The translations under genes were made by a program, and so were the position numbers. This document shows positions 26,032 through 34,205 of a stretch of DNA of 64,000 bases, one piece after another. Numbering within the stretch: position 1 is the stretch's first letter; every line of letters starts with the position of its first letter. The stretch lies in the NCBI RefSeq assembly GCF_036226445.1, contig NZ_CP108474.1, forward strand, positions 2,294,001 through 2,358,000, read 5' to 3'. The notes under the pieces are model-generated. The model saw nothing but the letters and a program-made list of their open reading frames with translations. It did not search any database and had not been told where the DNA came from. This DNA comes from Streptomyces sp. NBC_01255. Lineage in GTDB: Bacteria > Actinomycetota > Actinomycetes > Streptomycetales > Streptomycetaceae.

Positions 26032-27219
26032 GTGCGAGGGGACGAACGGAAGGACGGGCAGGGCGACACGCTGCCCGGATCGGCGCGCCGTCTGGCCGGG
26101 TCTCTCCTCGGCTGCCCGACCGCCCTGCTCGGCGTCCTGTTCTTCCTGGTCTCCGCGGTCGCCCTCGGGCCCTTCCTGCTGTGGCCCCGCACCCGGCCAC
26201 GGGCCGGTGAGGTCCTGACGGCCGGCGCGCGGCGCCTCGCGGCACTGGAGCGGAGCCGCCGCTCCGTCTTCTTCGGGGACCGCTTCCCCGGCCCGTACAC
26301 CGTCTCCGACCGGCGGCTCCTGCGCTATCTCGCGGCCCGTACCTGGGCGGGCGTGGTGTACGGGATCGTCCTCGGGCTCCTCGGCTTCGGCGCCGTCCTG
26401 GCCGGGCTGCTCGTCGGGGGCGTCGTGCGCGGCACGCTCGGCTGGGCCGAACTGTCCGCGCAACTGCTCCTCGGCGGTGTCCTGCTCTTCCTCGACGTGC
26501 AGGGCCTGTACGCGCTCGCCGCCCTGGACGCCCGGCTCGCCCGTGCGTGCTTCGGGCCCTCCGAGAGCGAGCTGCTGCGGCGCCGGATCGACGAACTCGC
26601 CGTCAGCCGGGCGGCCGTCGTGCAGGCCGTGGACGCCGAGCGCCGGCGCATCGAGCGCGATCTCCACGACGGCGTGCAGCAGCGGCTCGTGGCGCTCGCG
26701 ATGCTGCTCGGGCGGGCGCGCCGGAGCCGGGACCGCGACCCGGAGCAGGCGGAGGCTCTGCTCCTCCAGGCGCACGAGGAGGCCGGCGACGTGCTGGCCG
26801 AGCTGCGGGACGTGGCCTGGCGGGTGTACCCCTCCGCGCTGGACAGCCTGGGTCTCGAAGAGGCGCTGGGCGGGGTGGCGCAGCGGTGCTCCGTCCCGCT
26901 GCGCATCCGGTTCGAGGTCGCCGGGCCGCTGCCCCGGCCCGTGGAGACGGCCGCCTACTTCGTGGTCTCCGAAGCCGTCACGAACGCCGCCAAGCATGCC
27001 TCGGCCTCCGCCGTCTCCGTCCACGTCTCGCTCGGCGGCCCGCCCGGAGGACCGCTGCTCACGCTGCGGATCGAGGACGACGGGCGGGGCGGCGCCGACC
27101 CGGCCGGCAGCGGGCTGACCGGCCTGCGGAGCCGGGTCGCCGCGCTCGACGGCGTCCTGCGTGTCGACAGCCCCCTCGGGGGACCCACCACTCTTGTCGC
27201 GGAGCTGCCGTGCGCGTGA
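26032..27219 (+). CDS. Sensor histidine kinase with membrane 'sensor' domain (NarL/DegS class)
   Basis: A 395-residue kinase. The N-terminal half holds four hydrophobic segments (about 28-52, 104-132, 141-165) typical of the actinobacterial putative-sensor domain, with LTAGARRLAALERSRR between them. The HisKA_3 dimerisation helix carries the phospho-acceptor in ERRRIERDLHDGVQQRL (H212). The HATPase domain has EAVTNAAKHA and EDDGRGGADPAGSGLTGLRSR. The GTG at 26032 is preceded by GGGAA. It overlaps the response regulator start by ten bases. The signal is unknown. Confidence 0.87.
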   Translation: MRGDERKDGQGDTLPGSARRLAGSLLGCPTALLGVLFFLVSAVALGPFLLWPRTRPRAGEVLTAGARRLAALERSRRSVFFGDRFPGPYTVSDRRLLRYLAARTWAGVVYGIVLGLLGFGAVLAGLLVGGVVRGTLGWAELSAQLLLGGVLLFLDVQGLYALAALDARLARACFGPSESELLRRRIDELAVSRAAVVQAVDAERRRIERDLHDGVQQRLVALAMLLGRARRSRDRDPEQAEALLLQAHEEAGDVLAELRDVAWRVYPSALDSLGLEEALGGVAQRCSVPLRIRFEVAGPLPRPVETAAYFVVSEAVTNAAKHASASAVSVHVSLGGPPGGPLLTLRIEDDGRGGADPAGSGLTGLRSRVAALDGVLRVDSPLGGPTTLVAELPCA

Positions 27220-27854
27220 TCCTTGCCGAGGACTCGACCCTGCTGAGGGAGGGGCTCGTCCGCCTGCTCACCGAGGAGGGCCACGAGGTCGTGGCCGCGC
27301 TCGGCGACGCCGTGACCCTGGTCGCGGAGGTCGGGGCCCTGCGCCCGGACGTCGCGGTCGTCGACATCCGGATGCCTCCGACGCATACCGACGAGGGGTT
27401 GCGGGCCGCCGTGGAGATCCGCGAGCGGTGGCCGGAGACGGGTGTCCTCGTCCTCTCGCAGCACGTCGAGCGGAGCTACGCGGCCCGGCTGCTCGCCGCC
27501 GGGGCGGAGCGGGTCGGCTATCTGCTCAAGGACCGGGTGGCGCAGGTCGAGGAGTTCCTCGACGCGCTGGAGCGGGTCCACGCGGGCGGGGCGGCGATCG
27601 ACCCGGAGGTCGTACGGCAGTTGGTCGTCCGCAGCACGCACGGCGATCCGCTGGCCGGGCTGACCCCGCGCGAGCGCGAGGTCCTGGAGGTGCTGGCCCA
27701 GGGATACACGAACGCCGCCATCGCGCGGCAACTGCACCTCTCCCTCAGTGCGGTGGAGAAGTACCTCAACGCCGTCTTCGACAAACTGGAGCTGCGCAGG
27801 GCCGACGGCTACAGTCGCCGGATCCTCGCCGTGCTGCGCTATCTGGAGTCCTGA
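27210..27854 (+). CDS. NarL/LuxR-family response regulator
   Basis: Partner of the preceding kinase. The receiver domain has acidic residues AEDST, phospho-acceptor D52 in VAVVDIRMPP, and the lysine of YLLKDRV. The C-terminal LuxR helix-turn-helix is LTPREREVLEVLAQGYTNAA and following. The GTG at 27210 lies inside the last codons of the kinase gene, giving tight coupling. Length 214 residues, normal. The last codons (LES-stop) form the first copy of a 22-bp tandem repeat that continues beyond the gene. Confidence 0.92.
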   Translation: MRVILAEDSTLLREGLVRLLTEEGHEVVAALGDAVTLVAEVGALRPDVAVVDIRMPPTHTDEGLRAAVEIRERWPETGVLVLSQHVERSYAARLLAAGAERVGYLLKDRVAQVEEFLDALERVHAGGAAIDPEVVRQLVVRSTHGDPLAGLTPREREVLEVLAQGYTNAAIARQLHLSLSAVEKYLNAVFDKLELRRADGYSRRILAVLRYLES

Positions 27855-27947
27855 TGCCCGTCGCCCGGATTCCTGATGCCCGCCATCCGGATTCCTGATG
27901 CTCGCCGTCGGGAGTCCTGTTGCCCGCCATCGGGAGTCCTGTTGCTC
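27846..27947. repeat. 22-bp tandem repeat, about 4.6 copies, over the response regulator stop codon
   Basis: Units at 27846-27867, 27868-27889, 27890-27911, 27912-27933 and a partial copy to 27947. Consensus GAKTCCTGWTGCYCGCCRTC plus two bases. The first unit contains the stop of the response regulator. The repeat fills the whole gap to the convergent YCII-LuxR gene. Confidence 0.92.
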
Positions 27948-28473
27948 ATTTCACCGATCCGCGCGGAGCTCCGCGGCCGATGACGGCGGCCAGTTGGGCC
28001 CGTCGGCGAATGTCGAGCTTGCGGTAGATGCGGGTGATGTGCAATTCCACGGCGCGGGTCGACACCGTGAAGGATTCGGCTATCTGCTTGTTGGTGAGGC
28101 CGTCCAGCATCATCGTGGCGATGCGCCGCTCGTGCGCGGTCAGGACGGCGACGGAGGCAGGAAGGGACCGCTCGGGACGGGCGGGCGCCATGTGGCCCGG
28201 CAGTGCGTTCCATTCCCGGATCCGCGGCTCCTCGACGACCTGCGCCTGCGCGTACGGATCTGCCTGGAGCACCCGTAAGAGCGTCCGGCGGTCGTGGGCC
28301 TCGCAGAGGAGGAGTTCTCCGGTGCCGTCCCGCCACGGGCCGCCTCCGAGGAGAATTCCGCGCGCCGCCATTCTCTTCCAGTACGTGCGGTGCGCCTCTC
28401 CGAAACGCGACCGGTCCGACTCATTTCCGCGGAAGACGAGTTCGACCACGAAAGCCACGCGCGCCTCCCCCAT
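27946..28473 (-). CDS. YCII-domain / LuxR helix-turn-helix fusion regulator
   Basis: A 175-residue protein joining two domains. Residues about 8-92 are a YCII-like dimeric alpha/beta barrel (HRTYWKRMAARGILLGGGPW, LLLCEAHDRRTLLRVLQADP, IREWNAL). Residues about 108-170 are a LuxR/NarL helix-turn-helix (LTAHERRIATMMLDGLTNKQ, then STRAVELHITRIYRKLDI). There is no receiver domain, so it is not a standard two-component regulator; the barrel could bind a small ligand or drive dimerisation. The start at 28473 lies inside the 3' end of the upstream EamA gene (53-bp same-strand overlap), which implies coupling. Confidence 0.8.
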   Translation of the reverse strand: MGEARVAFVVELVFRGNESDRSRFGEAHRTYWKRMAARGILLGGGPWRDGTGELLLCEAHDRRTLLRVLQADPYAQAQVVEEPRIREWNALPGHMAPARPERSLPASVAVLTAHERRIATMMLDGLTNKQIAESFTVSTRAVELHITRIYRKLDIRRRAQLAAVIGRGAPRGSVK

Positions 28474-29407
28474 GAGTCCCGGGCGTTTCCGCTTTCGACG
28501 CTACCACCGGCCCACCGCCCGTTGAATGAACGGCATGTTGCGGCCGGCGCCGGAGGAGGCCGGTGGCGACGAGCACCGCGACCGCCCCGAGCCACACCGG
28601 CGGGCCGAGCGGTTCGCGGAGCGCCACGGCGCCCAGGGCGACGGCCACCGCGGTCATCAGGTACGTCACGGTCGAGGCCACCGTGGGACCGTCCTTGGCG
28701 ATCAGCTCGAAGTTGAGCAACGCGGCGAAGCCGGTGCAGACCACGCCGAGGACGAGCACCGCGATCACCGAGTCGGCACGCCAGGTGACGGCCTGGAGAC
28801 CCAGGAAGGGGAAGGCGGCGAGCAGCAGGACGGTGGCCGCGCTCAGCTGTCCGCCCGCCAGGACGAGCGGCGGAATGCCCCTGCCGACAAGGAACTTGCC
28901 CGCGTAAGCGAAGCTCGCGCCGAAGCTGATCGAGCCGAGGACGAAGCAGAGGATGCTCCAACCCGTCCCGGCTGAGGCGGAGTTCCACGGGGACGCGATG
29001 AGTGCCGTGCCTCCGAGGCCGAGGAGCACACCGCCCGCGGTGAAGCGGGAGACCCGCTTCACCTGACCGAGCAGCAGGGCCGCGGCCAGGGTCCAGATCG
29101 GCGCGCTGCCGTTGACGACGGCGGCGACGCCGCTGGAGCCGGCGACCTCGCCCTCGGCGTACAGGGTCCACGGCACGGCGTTGCCGAGCAGCGCGGCGAC
29201 GGTCAAGTGCCCCCAGATCGCGGGATCCCTGGGCAGCCGGAGCCCCTTCGCGTACACGAGGGCGAGGATCACGACGGCGCCGAGCGCGAGCCGGATCAGG
29301 ACCATCTGCACGGGGGAGAATCCGTAACCCGCGATCTTGATCCACAGGAAGACGGAGCCCCAGACGAGACTCAGCGCGGCCAGCCGTGTGGAGGTGGCTC
29401 TGGACAT
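28421..29407 (-). CDS. EamA/DMT-superfamily exporter
   Basis: A 328-residue drug/metabolite transporter with about ten membrane helices in two EamA halves (first half LSLVWGSVFLWIKIAGYG, second half ILCFVLGSISFGASFAYAG). I chose the ATG at 29407 (MSRATSTRLAAL), where the membrane protein begins, over an upstream start at 29467. The C-terminus carries a basic Gly/Arg-rich tail where the frame overlaps the following regulator gene. It is encoded downstream of a LysR-type gene on the same strand, with a 16-bp palindrome between them. Substrate unknown. Confidence 0.85.
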   Translation of the reverse strand: MSRATSTRLAALSLVWGSVFLWIKIAGYGFSPVQMVLIRLALGAVVILALVYAKGLRLPRDPAIWGHLTVAALLGNAVPWTLYAEGEVAGSSGVAAVVNGSAPIWTLAAALLLGQVKRVSRFTAGGVLLGLGGTALIASPWNSASAGTGWSILCFVLGSISFGASFAYAGKFLVGRGIPPLVLAGGQLSAATVLLLAAFPFLGLQAVTWRADSVIAVLVLGVVCTGFAALLNFELIAKDGPTVASTVTYLMTAVAVALGAVALREPLGPPVWLGAVAVLVATGLLRRRPQHAVHSTGGGPVVASKAETPGTHGGGARGFRGRTRLPRK

Positions 29408-29524
29408 GGGTGTTCCCGCTCTGCAGAGGTGGCGTGCGGAGCTCTCCGGCAGGGGCGTGCGGAGCACTCCGCGGTACGGGAACGAGCCTCGCGGCAGCGT
29501 CCGGGCCGGTCCATCAACGTCTGC

Positions 29525-29540
29525 TGGACGGTACCGTCCA
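29525..29540. promoter_or_regulatory. 16-bp perfect palindrome between the lysR and EamA genes
   Basis: TGGACGGTACCGTCCA, lying 118 bases before the EamA start and 39 bases beyond the LysR stop. It could be an operator for the exporter or a short lysR terminator. Confidence 0.45.
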
Positions 29541-29578
29541 CGAGCCGTGACGCTTCGGGAAGCGGGGTACGCGGTCGC

Positions 29579-30511
29579 TCAGCCGGCGACGGCCGCCCCG
29601 GCCACCGTGCGCAGCGCGTCCAGGACGGCGGCGATCTCCGGCGAGGTCTGGCTGCCCTCCCGTACGGCGGCGAAGACCGTGCGCGAGGGCGCCCCTTCAC
29701 TGAACGCGCGCACCGTCACCTCGGGCCTCGGCGCCGGTCCGGCCGTCCGCGGGACCAGCGCGACCCCCAGGCCGAGCCGGACCGCCGCGAGCGTGGCGTC
29801 CCAGTCGCCGATGGCGTGGGAGGCCCGCGGGGTGAACCCGGCCGCCTTGCACGCGGCGACGCCGATGTCGTGGCACATCCCCGTCGTGGCGAAGATCCAT
29901 GTCTCCCGCGCCAGGTCGGCGAGGACGAGGCGGCGGCTGTCGAGGAGCCGGTGCCCGTCGGGCAGGGCGACGTCGAAGGGGTCCTCGCAGAGCGGGACCC
30001 GGTGGAAGCGCGCGTCGAACCGGCCGTCCTCGTCCGCCGGTCCCGGGTGCAGCGGGGTGTCCGCGGAGATGACGACGTCGGTCTCACCGCGATGCAGGAG
30101 GGAGAAGCTCTCCGGCGGGTCGACCTCGGCCACCGAGGTCCGCAGCAGCGGCCGGGTCTCCCGCAGCCGCGCCACGGCGGGCAGGATCAGCGCCGAGAGG
30201 GTGGTGGAGAAGCCGGCCACCGCCACCTCGCCCCGCTCGCCGCTCCCGTGCGCGGCGAGTTCCGCGCGCATCCGCTCGACCTGGGTGAAGACGGCGTCGG
30301 CGTGCCGGAGCACGATCCGCGCCGCCCCGGTGAGCCGCAGCCTGCGTCCGGACGGTTCGGTGAGCGGGACGCCCAACTCCCGCCCCAGCGCGCTGATCTG
30401 CTGCGAGACGGCCTGTGGGGTGAGGTGGAGCGCCCGGGCGGCCGCGCTGACGGTGCCGCGTTCGCTGAGTTCCCTCAGCACCCGCAGCTTCCGCAGATCC
30501 GGATCGGCCAC
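29579..30511 (-). CDS. LysR-family transcriptional regulator
   Basis: A 310-residue LysR-type regulator. The N-terminal helix-turn-helix is seen in LRKLRVLRELSERGTVSAAA and LTPQAVSQQISALGRELG. A substrate-binding fold follows with GEVAVAGFSTTLSALILPAV, TDVVISADTP and GLGVALVPRTAG. It is upstream of and co-oriented with the EamA exporter, a common regulator-exporter pair, although LysR genes more often diverge from their target. It lies downstream of the three-gene secreted operon on the same strand but is probably independent of it. Confidence 0.9.
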   Translation of the reverse strand: MADPDLRKLRVLRELSERGTVSAAARALHLTPQAVSQQISALGRELGVPLTEPSGRRLRLTGAARIVLRHADAVFTQVERMRAELAAHGSGERGEVAVAGFSTTLSALILPAVARLRETRPLLRTSVAEVDPPESFSLLHRGETDVVISADTPLHPGPADEDGRFDARFHRVPLCEDPFDVALPDGHRLLDSRRLVLADLARETWIFATTGMCHDIGVAACKAAGFTPRASHAIGDWDATLAAVRLGLGVALVPRTAGPAPRPEVTVRAFSEGAPSRTVFAAVREGSQTSPEIAAVLDALRTVAGAAVAG

Positions 30512-30605
30512 GGCCCGTACCCCCTCCCGCCTCGGTCATCGTACGCAGCCGTCGCCCACGGCACGTCGATGACCTCCTCGGTCAGGGGTACGGGATCAAA
30601 CGTCA

Positions 30606-30640
30606 CGGATCACGGATCACGGGTCATGGATCACGGGTCA
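30606..30640. repeat. 7-bp tandem repeat x5 starting at a stop codon
   Basis: Read on the minus strand, five units of TGAYCCR run from the stop codon of the secreted-protein gene (30640) into the 3' region, with a partial sixth. The first unit is the stop itself. Confidence 0.85.
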
Positions 30641-32014
30641 CCCCAGCGGCACGCTCCGGTCCACGGACCGCGCCCCGGGGGCCGCGGGCGCCGAGGTCCT
30701 GAGGAGGCCCTTGTCGCTGGTGCTCGCGGGTGCGTCCGCGCCCACCGGCGTGGTGGTCATCGGCCGGGCGGCGGCACAACGCTGCTTCTCCGCCTCGGAC
30801 ATGGGCCCGGTGCGCTGGAGCAGCCGGTCGGGGACGGCGCGCGAGGGCCCGTCGATCACGGCGTGCAGCCGGTAGTCGTCCTTCTTGCTGACGAACCAGC
30901 CCTCGACCCGCTCGCGGCTCGGCTGGAGCTCGACCCAACTCACCTCGCCGGGCTGGATCTTCTCCACGACGGTCCGCTCATCACTGCTGAACCACTGCCA
31001 GGGCCGCTGCCAGCCCTTCTCGTAGGCCAGGGACAGCTGGGTGGCCATTGGCCGCTCCTTCACCCGCTTCTCGTCCTCCACCCGCACCCCCGAAGTGGGC
31101 AGTTTGGCCACCTCGTTGAGCGGGAGGTTGGCGGCCGCGTACGTCTGGGCGATGCTGTCGTGCCCGCGCTCGGAGTAGGAGAGCCGCCGGGAGTGCTCCA
31201 GTGTGTTGCGGGTGCAGTTGACGTACGCCTCGCCGACGACCCGGGCCCGGTCGTAGTACCGGAAGGACATGCGGGTGTCCGGCCGGAAGGTGCAGGCGTT
31301 CTCCCCGTTGCAGGCGGCGGCCGCGTTGTGGAGGGTGCTCTCCCGTTCGTTGCCCTTGTACGCCTCGGAGGTGCCGAGCGCTGTCTTGTCGACGGTCTTG
31401 TCGAGGGCCGGCGGCACCTCGACGGCCCGGATGCGGGCGATCATCGGCGAACAGGTCACATGGGTACGGGAGTCGGTGACCCGGGTGGTGAAGGTGAGCA
31501 GCGGCTCGTTCTCCCCGGCGGTGAACTCGTAGCTGCGGGCGGTCCACTGACCGGTACCGGGTCTGCCCTTCGCCCGGTCGGGATCTCCCGCGGTGGTGAC
31601 CTCGCGTACCGGGCCGCCGGAGCCGGTGACCGCGTACGGCTGGCCGTTGACGACCTGTTCGCCGGTGCACTCCTTGGAGACGGCGGGGCTGTCCTCGTAG
31701 CTGACGGTGACCCTGGCCCCCGCGCGGACTCCGCGCAGCCGCTGCTGGAGGGTGTTGCCGTCCTTCTGGAGGGCGACGGCGTGGGAGCCGTCGGTGCGGC
31801 CCGAAGCAGTGGGCGAGTAGCGCTGGTTGAGGCCTGTCCAGTTGTCGATGCCGACGGTGGTCGGGCCGTCTCCCCGCATGACGGGGTCGGCGAAGTCACC
31901 GTTGAGGACGGGGACGGCCTGCGCGGCGGGCGCGGCCGAGGCGGCGAGCGGGGCGACGGGGAGGAGCAGGCCGGCGGCGCCGAGGACGGAGAGAGCGGCG
32001 AGTGAGCGGTTCAT
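30638..32014 (-). CDS. Secreted two-domain protein: jelly-roll-like plus beta-rich (aerolysin-like?) domain
   Basis: A 458-residue exported protein. Signal peptide about 1-33. Residues about 35-200 look like a galactose-binding/DUF642-type jelly roll (VPVLNGDF, GSHAVALQKDGNTLQQRL, GQWTARSYEFTAG, CSPMIARIRAVEV). Residues about 235-400 share a domain with the next gene upstream: cysteines C241 and C267 are spaced 26 apart as there, and W339-x15-P355-x16-G372 matches W197-x15-P213-x16-G230. The pattern resembles ETX/MTX2 or aerolysin-like pore formers, but this is by eye. The tail is Ser/Ala/Pro-rich. GGAGGAG precedes the ATG. It is last in a three-gene operon. Confidence 0.6.
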   Translation of the reverse strand: MNRSLAALSVLGAAGLLLPVAPLAASAAPAAQAVPVLNGDFADPVMRGDGPTTVGIDNWTGLNQRYSPTASGRTDGSHAVALQKDGNTLQQRLRGVRAGARVTVSYEDSPAVSKECTGEQVVNGQPYAVTGSGGPVREVTTAGDPDRAKGRPGTGQWTARSYEFTAGENEPLLTFTTRVTDSRTHVTCSPMIARIRAVEVPPALDKTVDKTALGTSEAYKGNERESTLHNAAAACNGENACTFRPDTRMSFRYYDRARVVGEAYVNCTRNTLEHSRRLSYSERGHDSIAQTYAAANLPLNEVAKLPTSGVRVEDEKRVKERPMATQLSLAYEKGWQRPWQWFSSDERTVVEKIQPGEVSWVELQPSRERVEGWFVSKKDDYRLHAVIDGPSRAVPDRLLQRTGPMSEAEKQRCAAARPMTTTPVGADAPASTSDKGLLRTSAPAAPGARSVDRSVPLG

Positions 32015-32034
32015 GGCGGGGAACTCCTCCGGAT

Positions 32035-32997
32035 TCAGGAACCGTGGGACGACAGGACGACTTCGCGCTTCGGTTCGGCTCCCCGGGGCACCGCCCGGGC
32101 GGCCGGCACCTCGCGCACGGAGCGCACCATGCCGGGCGGCGGAGTGGTGTTGTCGCCGTCGCCCGCGGTGTCACCCGCGGGGCGCTTGCGGCCGCAGAGC
32201 TTGTCGGGAACGGCGTACGTCTGGGCGACGAAGGTGCTGCTGTTGACCATGGAGGGGCTGTCCACGCTCACGTTGAGGATCTTCTGCCCGGTGTCCGTGA
32301 CGAGGTTGCCGACGACGCGGCGCATGGAGGCGCTGGCGCCGAAGACGAGCATGTCGTACGGCTTGACGGTGGTCTTGTAGACCGTCTCCTCGGTGTTCTC
32401 GATCGTCCAGGACTTCGAGTAGGTGGCCTTGAAGGCGGCCTCGAAGGCGAGTTTCGCGCTCAGCGAGCCGGCCACCTTGCCGCCACCGCCGACGGTGGTC
32501 TTGGTGCCCGCCTCGGAGGTGGGTCCCTTGCTGAGGTCCGGCGTCTTGTGGGTGCTGCTGATCTCTTGGGAGAGGTTGGTGGTGACCTCGCCGGAGGCGC
32601 TGACCGTGCCCTCGGCGGTGATCGTGCCGGAGATCTCGCCGCCGATGTTGTCGGTGCTGCTGGTCTTCAGGGTGACCGTCCGGTCGACCCCCATGTCGCT
32701 CGTGGTGCAGTTGACGACCGCGTTGCCGAGGGACTTGACGGCGGTGGCGTACTCGCGGCCGGCCTTGGGGTCGATCGCGAACGAGCAGGCCGTGCGCTTC
32801 GTCCCGCAGTGCTTCAGGACGTCGGCGATCTTCGCCGGGCGGCCGTCGGCGGTGACGGCGCGGGCGACAGGAGCGGCGGAGATCTCTCCGGGCGCCTCTT
32901 CCGCGACGGCGGGCGGGGCGAGGAGCGCGAGGGGTGCGGTGAGTCCGAGCCCGAGGGCGAGGGCGGACAGGCGGGCGCGGGGACGGCGCGGAGACAT
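32035..32997 (-). CDS. Secreted beta-rich protein, candidate ETX/MTX2-type pore-former
   Basis: A 320-residue exported protein; signal peptide cleaved near A32 (PPAVA). The core (about 62-268) begins with three cysteines (C64, C71, C97). It has long alternating Ser/Thr strands (TVTLKTSSTDNIGGEISGTI, then TVSASGEVTTNLSQEISSTH) and a Gly-rich stretch. It closes with SWTIENTEETVYKTTVKPYD and SMRRVVGNL. Amphipathic Ser/Thr hairpins inside a beta frame are what aerolysin/ETX-MTX2 proteins show. The C-terminal 50 residues are Pro/Arg-rich and variable. It shares its core with the 458-residue neighbour 20 bp downstream. I do not know a characterised homologue. Confidence 0.6.
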   Translation of the reverse strand: MSPRRPRARLSALALGLGLTAPLALLAPPAVAEEAPGEISAAPVARAVTADGRPAKIADVLKHCGTKRTACSFAIDPKAGREYATAVKSLGNAVVNCTTSDMGVDRTVTLKTSSTDNIGGEISGTITAEGTVSASGEVTTNLSQEISSTHKTPDLSKGPTSEAGTKTTVGGGGKVAGSLSAKLAFEAAFKATYSKSWTIENTEETVYKTTVKPYDMLVFGASASMRRVVGNLVTDTGQKILNVSVDSPSMVNSSTFVAQTYAVPDKLCGRKRPAGDTAGDGDNTTPPPGMVRSVREVPAARAVPRGAEPKREVVLSSHGS

Positions 32998-33052
32998 GAC
33001 GAGGGGACCCTTTCGCTGGCGCTTCTGGGGGGGCGGGACGAGCAGGGGCTGG

Positions 33053-33535
33053 TCAGGAGCCGAGCATCGAGCAGAGCTCAGAGGCCGGGAACGGGGACTG
33101 TCCCGGATCGCTCGAACCCTGCGGGAGGGAGGCCGGGAAAGCCGTGCAGGTGGACTCGACGGCCTGGGAGGCGTTGTCGGCGGGCTCCGGCTCGTTCGTG
33201 GAGATGGTGGTGCTCATGTCCGTCAGGCCGTCCTCCTCGCGACCGCCCTTGCCGGCCAGCTTCTCCATGCAGGAGCTGGAGCCGGGCGGGCACTCCTCCA
33301 GGTCCTTGCCGATCTTCTTGATGTCCTTGTCGGCCTGACCGGCCGCCTCCTTGGTCTTCTTCTGCTGCTCCTCGACCTCCTTCGCCTCCGCGGCGTTGTT
33401 CTCCTTGTCCAGGCAGGCCTGGTCCTCCGGCTGGCACTCGGCGCCGTACGCGACGGGGGCCAGGGTGAGGGCGAGGGCGGAGGCGAGGACGGCGGCGCTC
33501 AGCGCACGACGCGGCGAAGCCTTGGATACGGGCAT
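33053..33535 (-). CDS. Secreted cysteine-rich coiled-coil protein, unknown function
   Basis: A 160-residue exported protein. The signal peptide ends in VAYGA near residue 32. Six cysteines lie in three pairs (C34/C41, C82/C89, C130/C155), suiting disulfides outside the cell. Residues about 43-80 are a charged heptad-like helix (NNAAEAKEVEEQQKKTKEAA). The C-terminal part is Ser/Pro-rich and ends LCSMLGS. AAGGGAG lies five bases before the ATG. It is first in a three-gene operon of exported proteins, 55 bp before the next. No family recognised. Confidence 0.6.
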   Translation of the reverse strand: MPVSKASPRRALSAAVLASALALTLAPVAYGAECQPEDQACLDKENNAAEAKEVEEQQKKTKEAAGQADKDIKKIGKDLEECPPGSSSCMEKLAGKGGREEDGLTDMSTTISTNEPEPADNASQAVESTCTAFPASLPQGSSDPGQSPFPASELCSMLGS

Positions 33536-34205
33536 GCGAACTCCCTTGGGACAGGGGTGATTTGGTGTGCTCGGAAGGGGACGCCAGGGGCGGACAGGGG
33601 ACTGTCCTCAAGATCACCGAGCGCTTTCCGACGCTAACCGGCAGGGCCCCGGCGCCACGGCAGGACACACGGCGCGGCGCGCAGCCCGGGGCCCGCTCAC
33701 CGCTTCGGCGGAGCGCACTCGGGACCTCCCGGCGGGGGTGCCGGCGGGCAGTTCGCGGGCCGCCGGCCGGGCCCGCCGGTCCACCCGTTCGCAGGGAATC
33801 CGCGGCGTACACGAGAGGGCATCCGGCCGTACACGACGCGGTCCCTCACTCCCCCGGCCGCCGCCGTTCGGCGGCCCGCCGTGACCCCTCTCCGGCGCCT
33901 CCCGCAGAGTGCGCGCCACAGGCGAGTGCGCCCCCGGAACACGACCCCGAACGGGCGTCCGTCAGACGGGTGTTTCAGCCGTTCCGGCTCGCCCCGGTGA
34001 TCATTCTCGGACAGTCTGCTCATGTGCCCGACGGCCCGTCCCGGTCGTCGCACCGGCCGTGGGCGTCCCATGCCCAAGGGCCCGGCACCCCGTGTTCGCA
34101 TGACCCGCGCCCGGCCCCCGTACGCCTCCGCCCACCCCCGCGGACGCGGACGGCACCCGCCGGACGCCGCGCTCCCGTATGTCCCCGTCGAAGGAGAGCA
34201 GAGCC
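33536..34205. other. 670-bp intergenic region between the two secreted-protein operons
   Basis: It separates the leftward three-gene operon from the rightward RCC1-type genes. The frames that stay open here translate to Arg/Pro-rich low-complexity sequence without starts or binding sites and look non-coding. It must contain both promoters, but I could not pick convincing -35/-10 pairs. An in-frame ATG at 34179 precedes the preferred RCC1 start. Confidence 0.5.

Noticed and set aside
27846..27947. CRISPR array
   Set aside because: Direct 22-bp tandem units without spacers; same for the arrays at 56130 and 30606.
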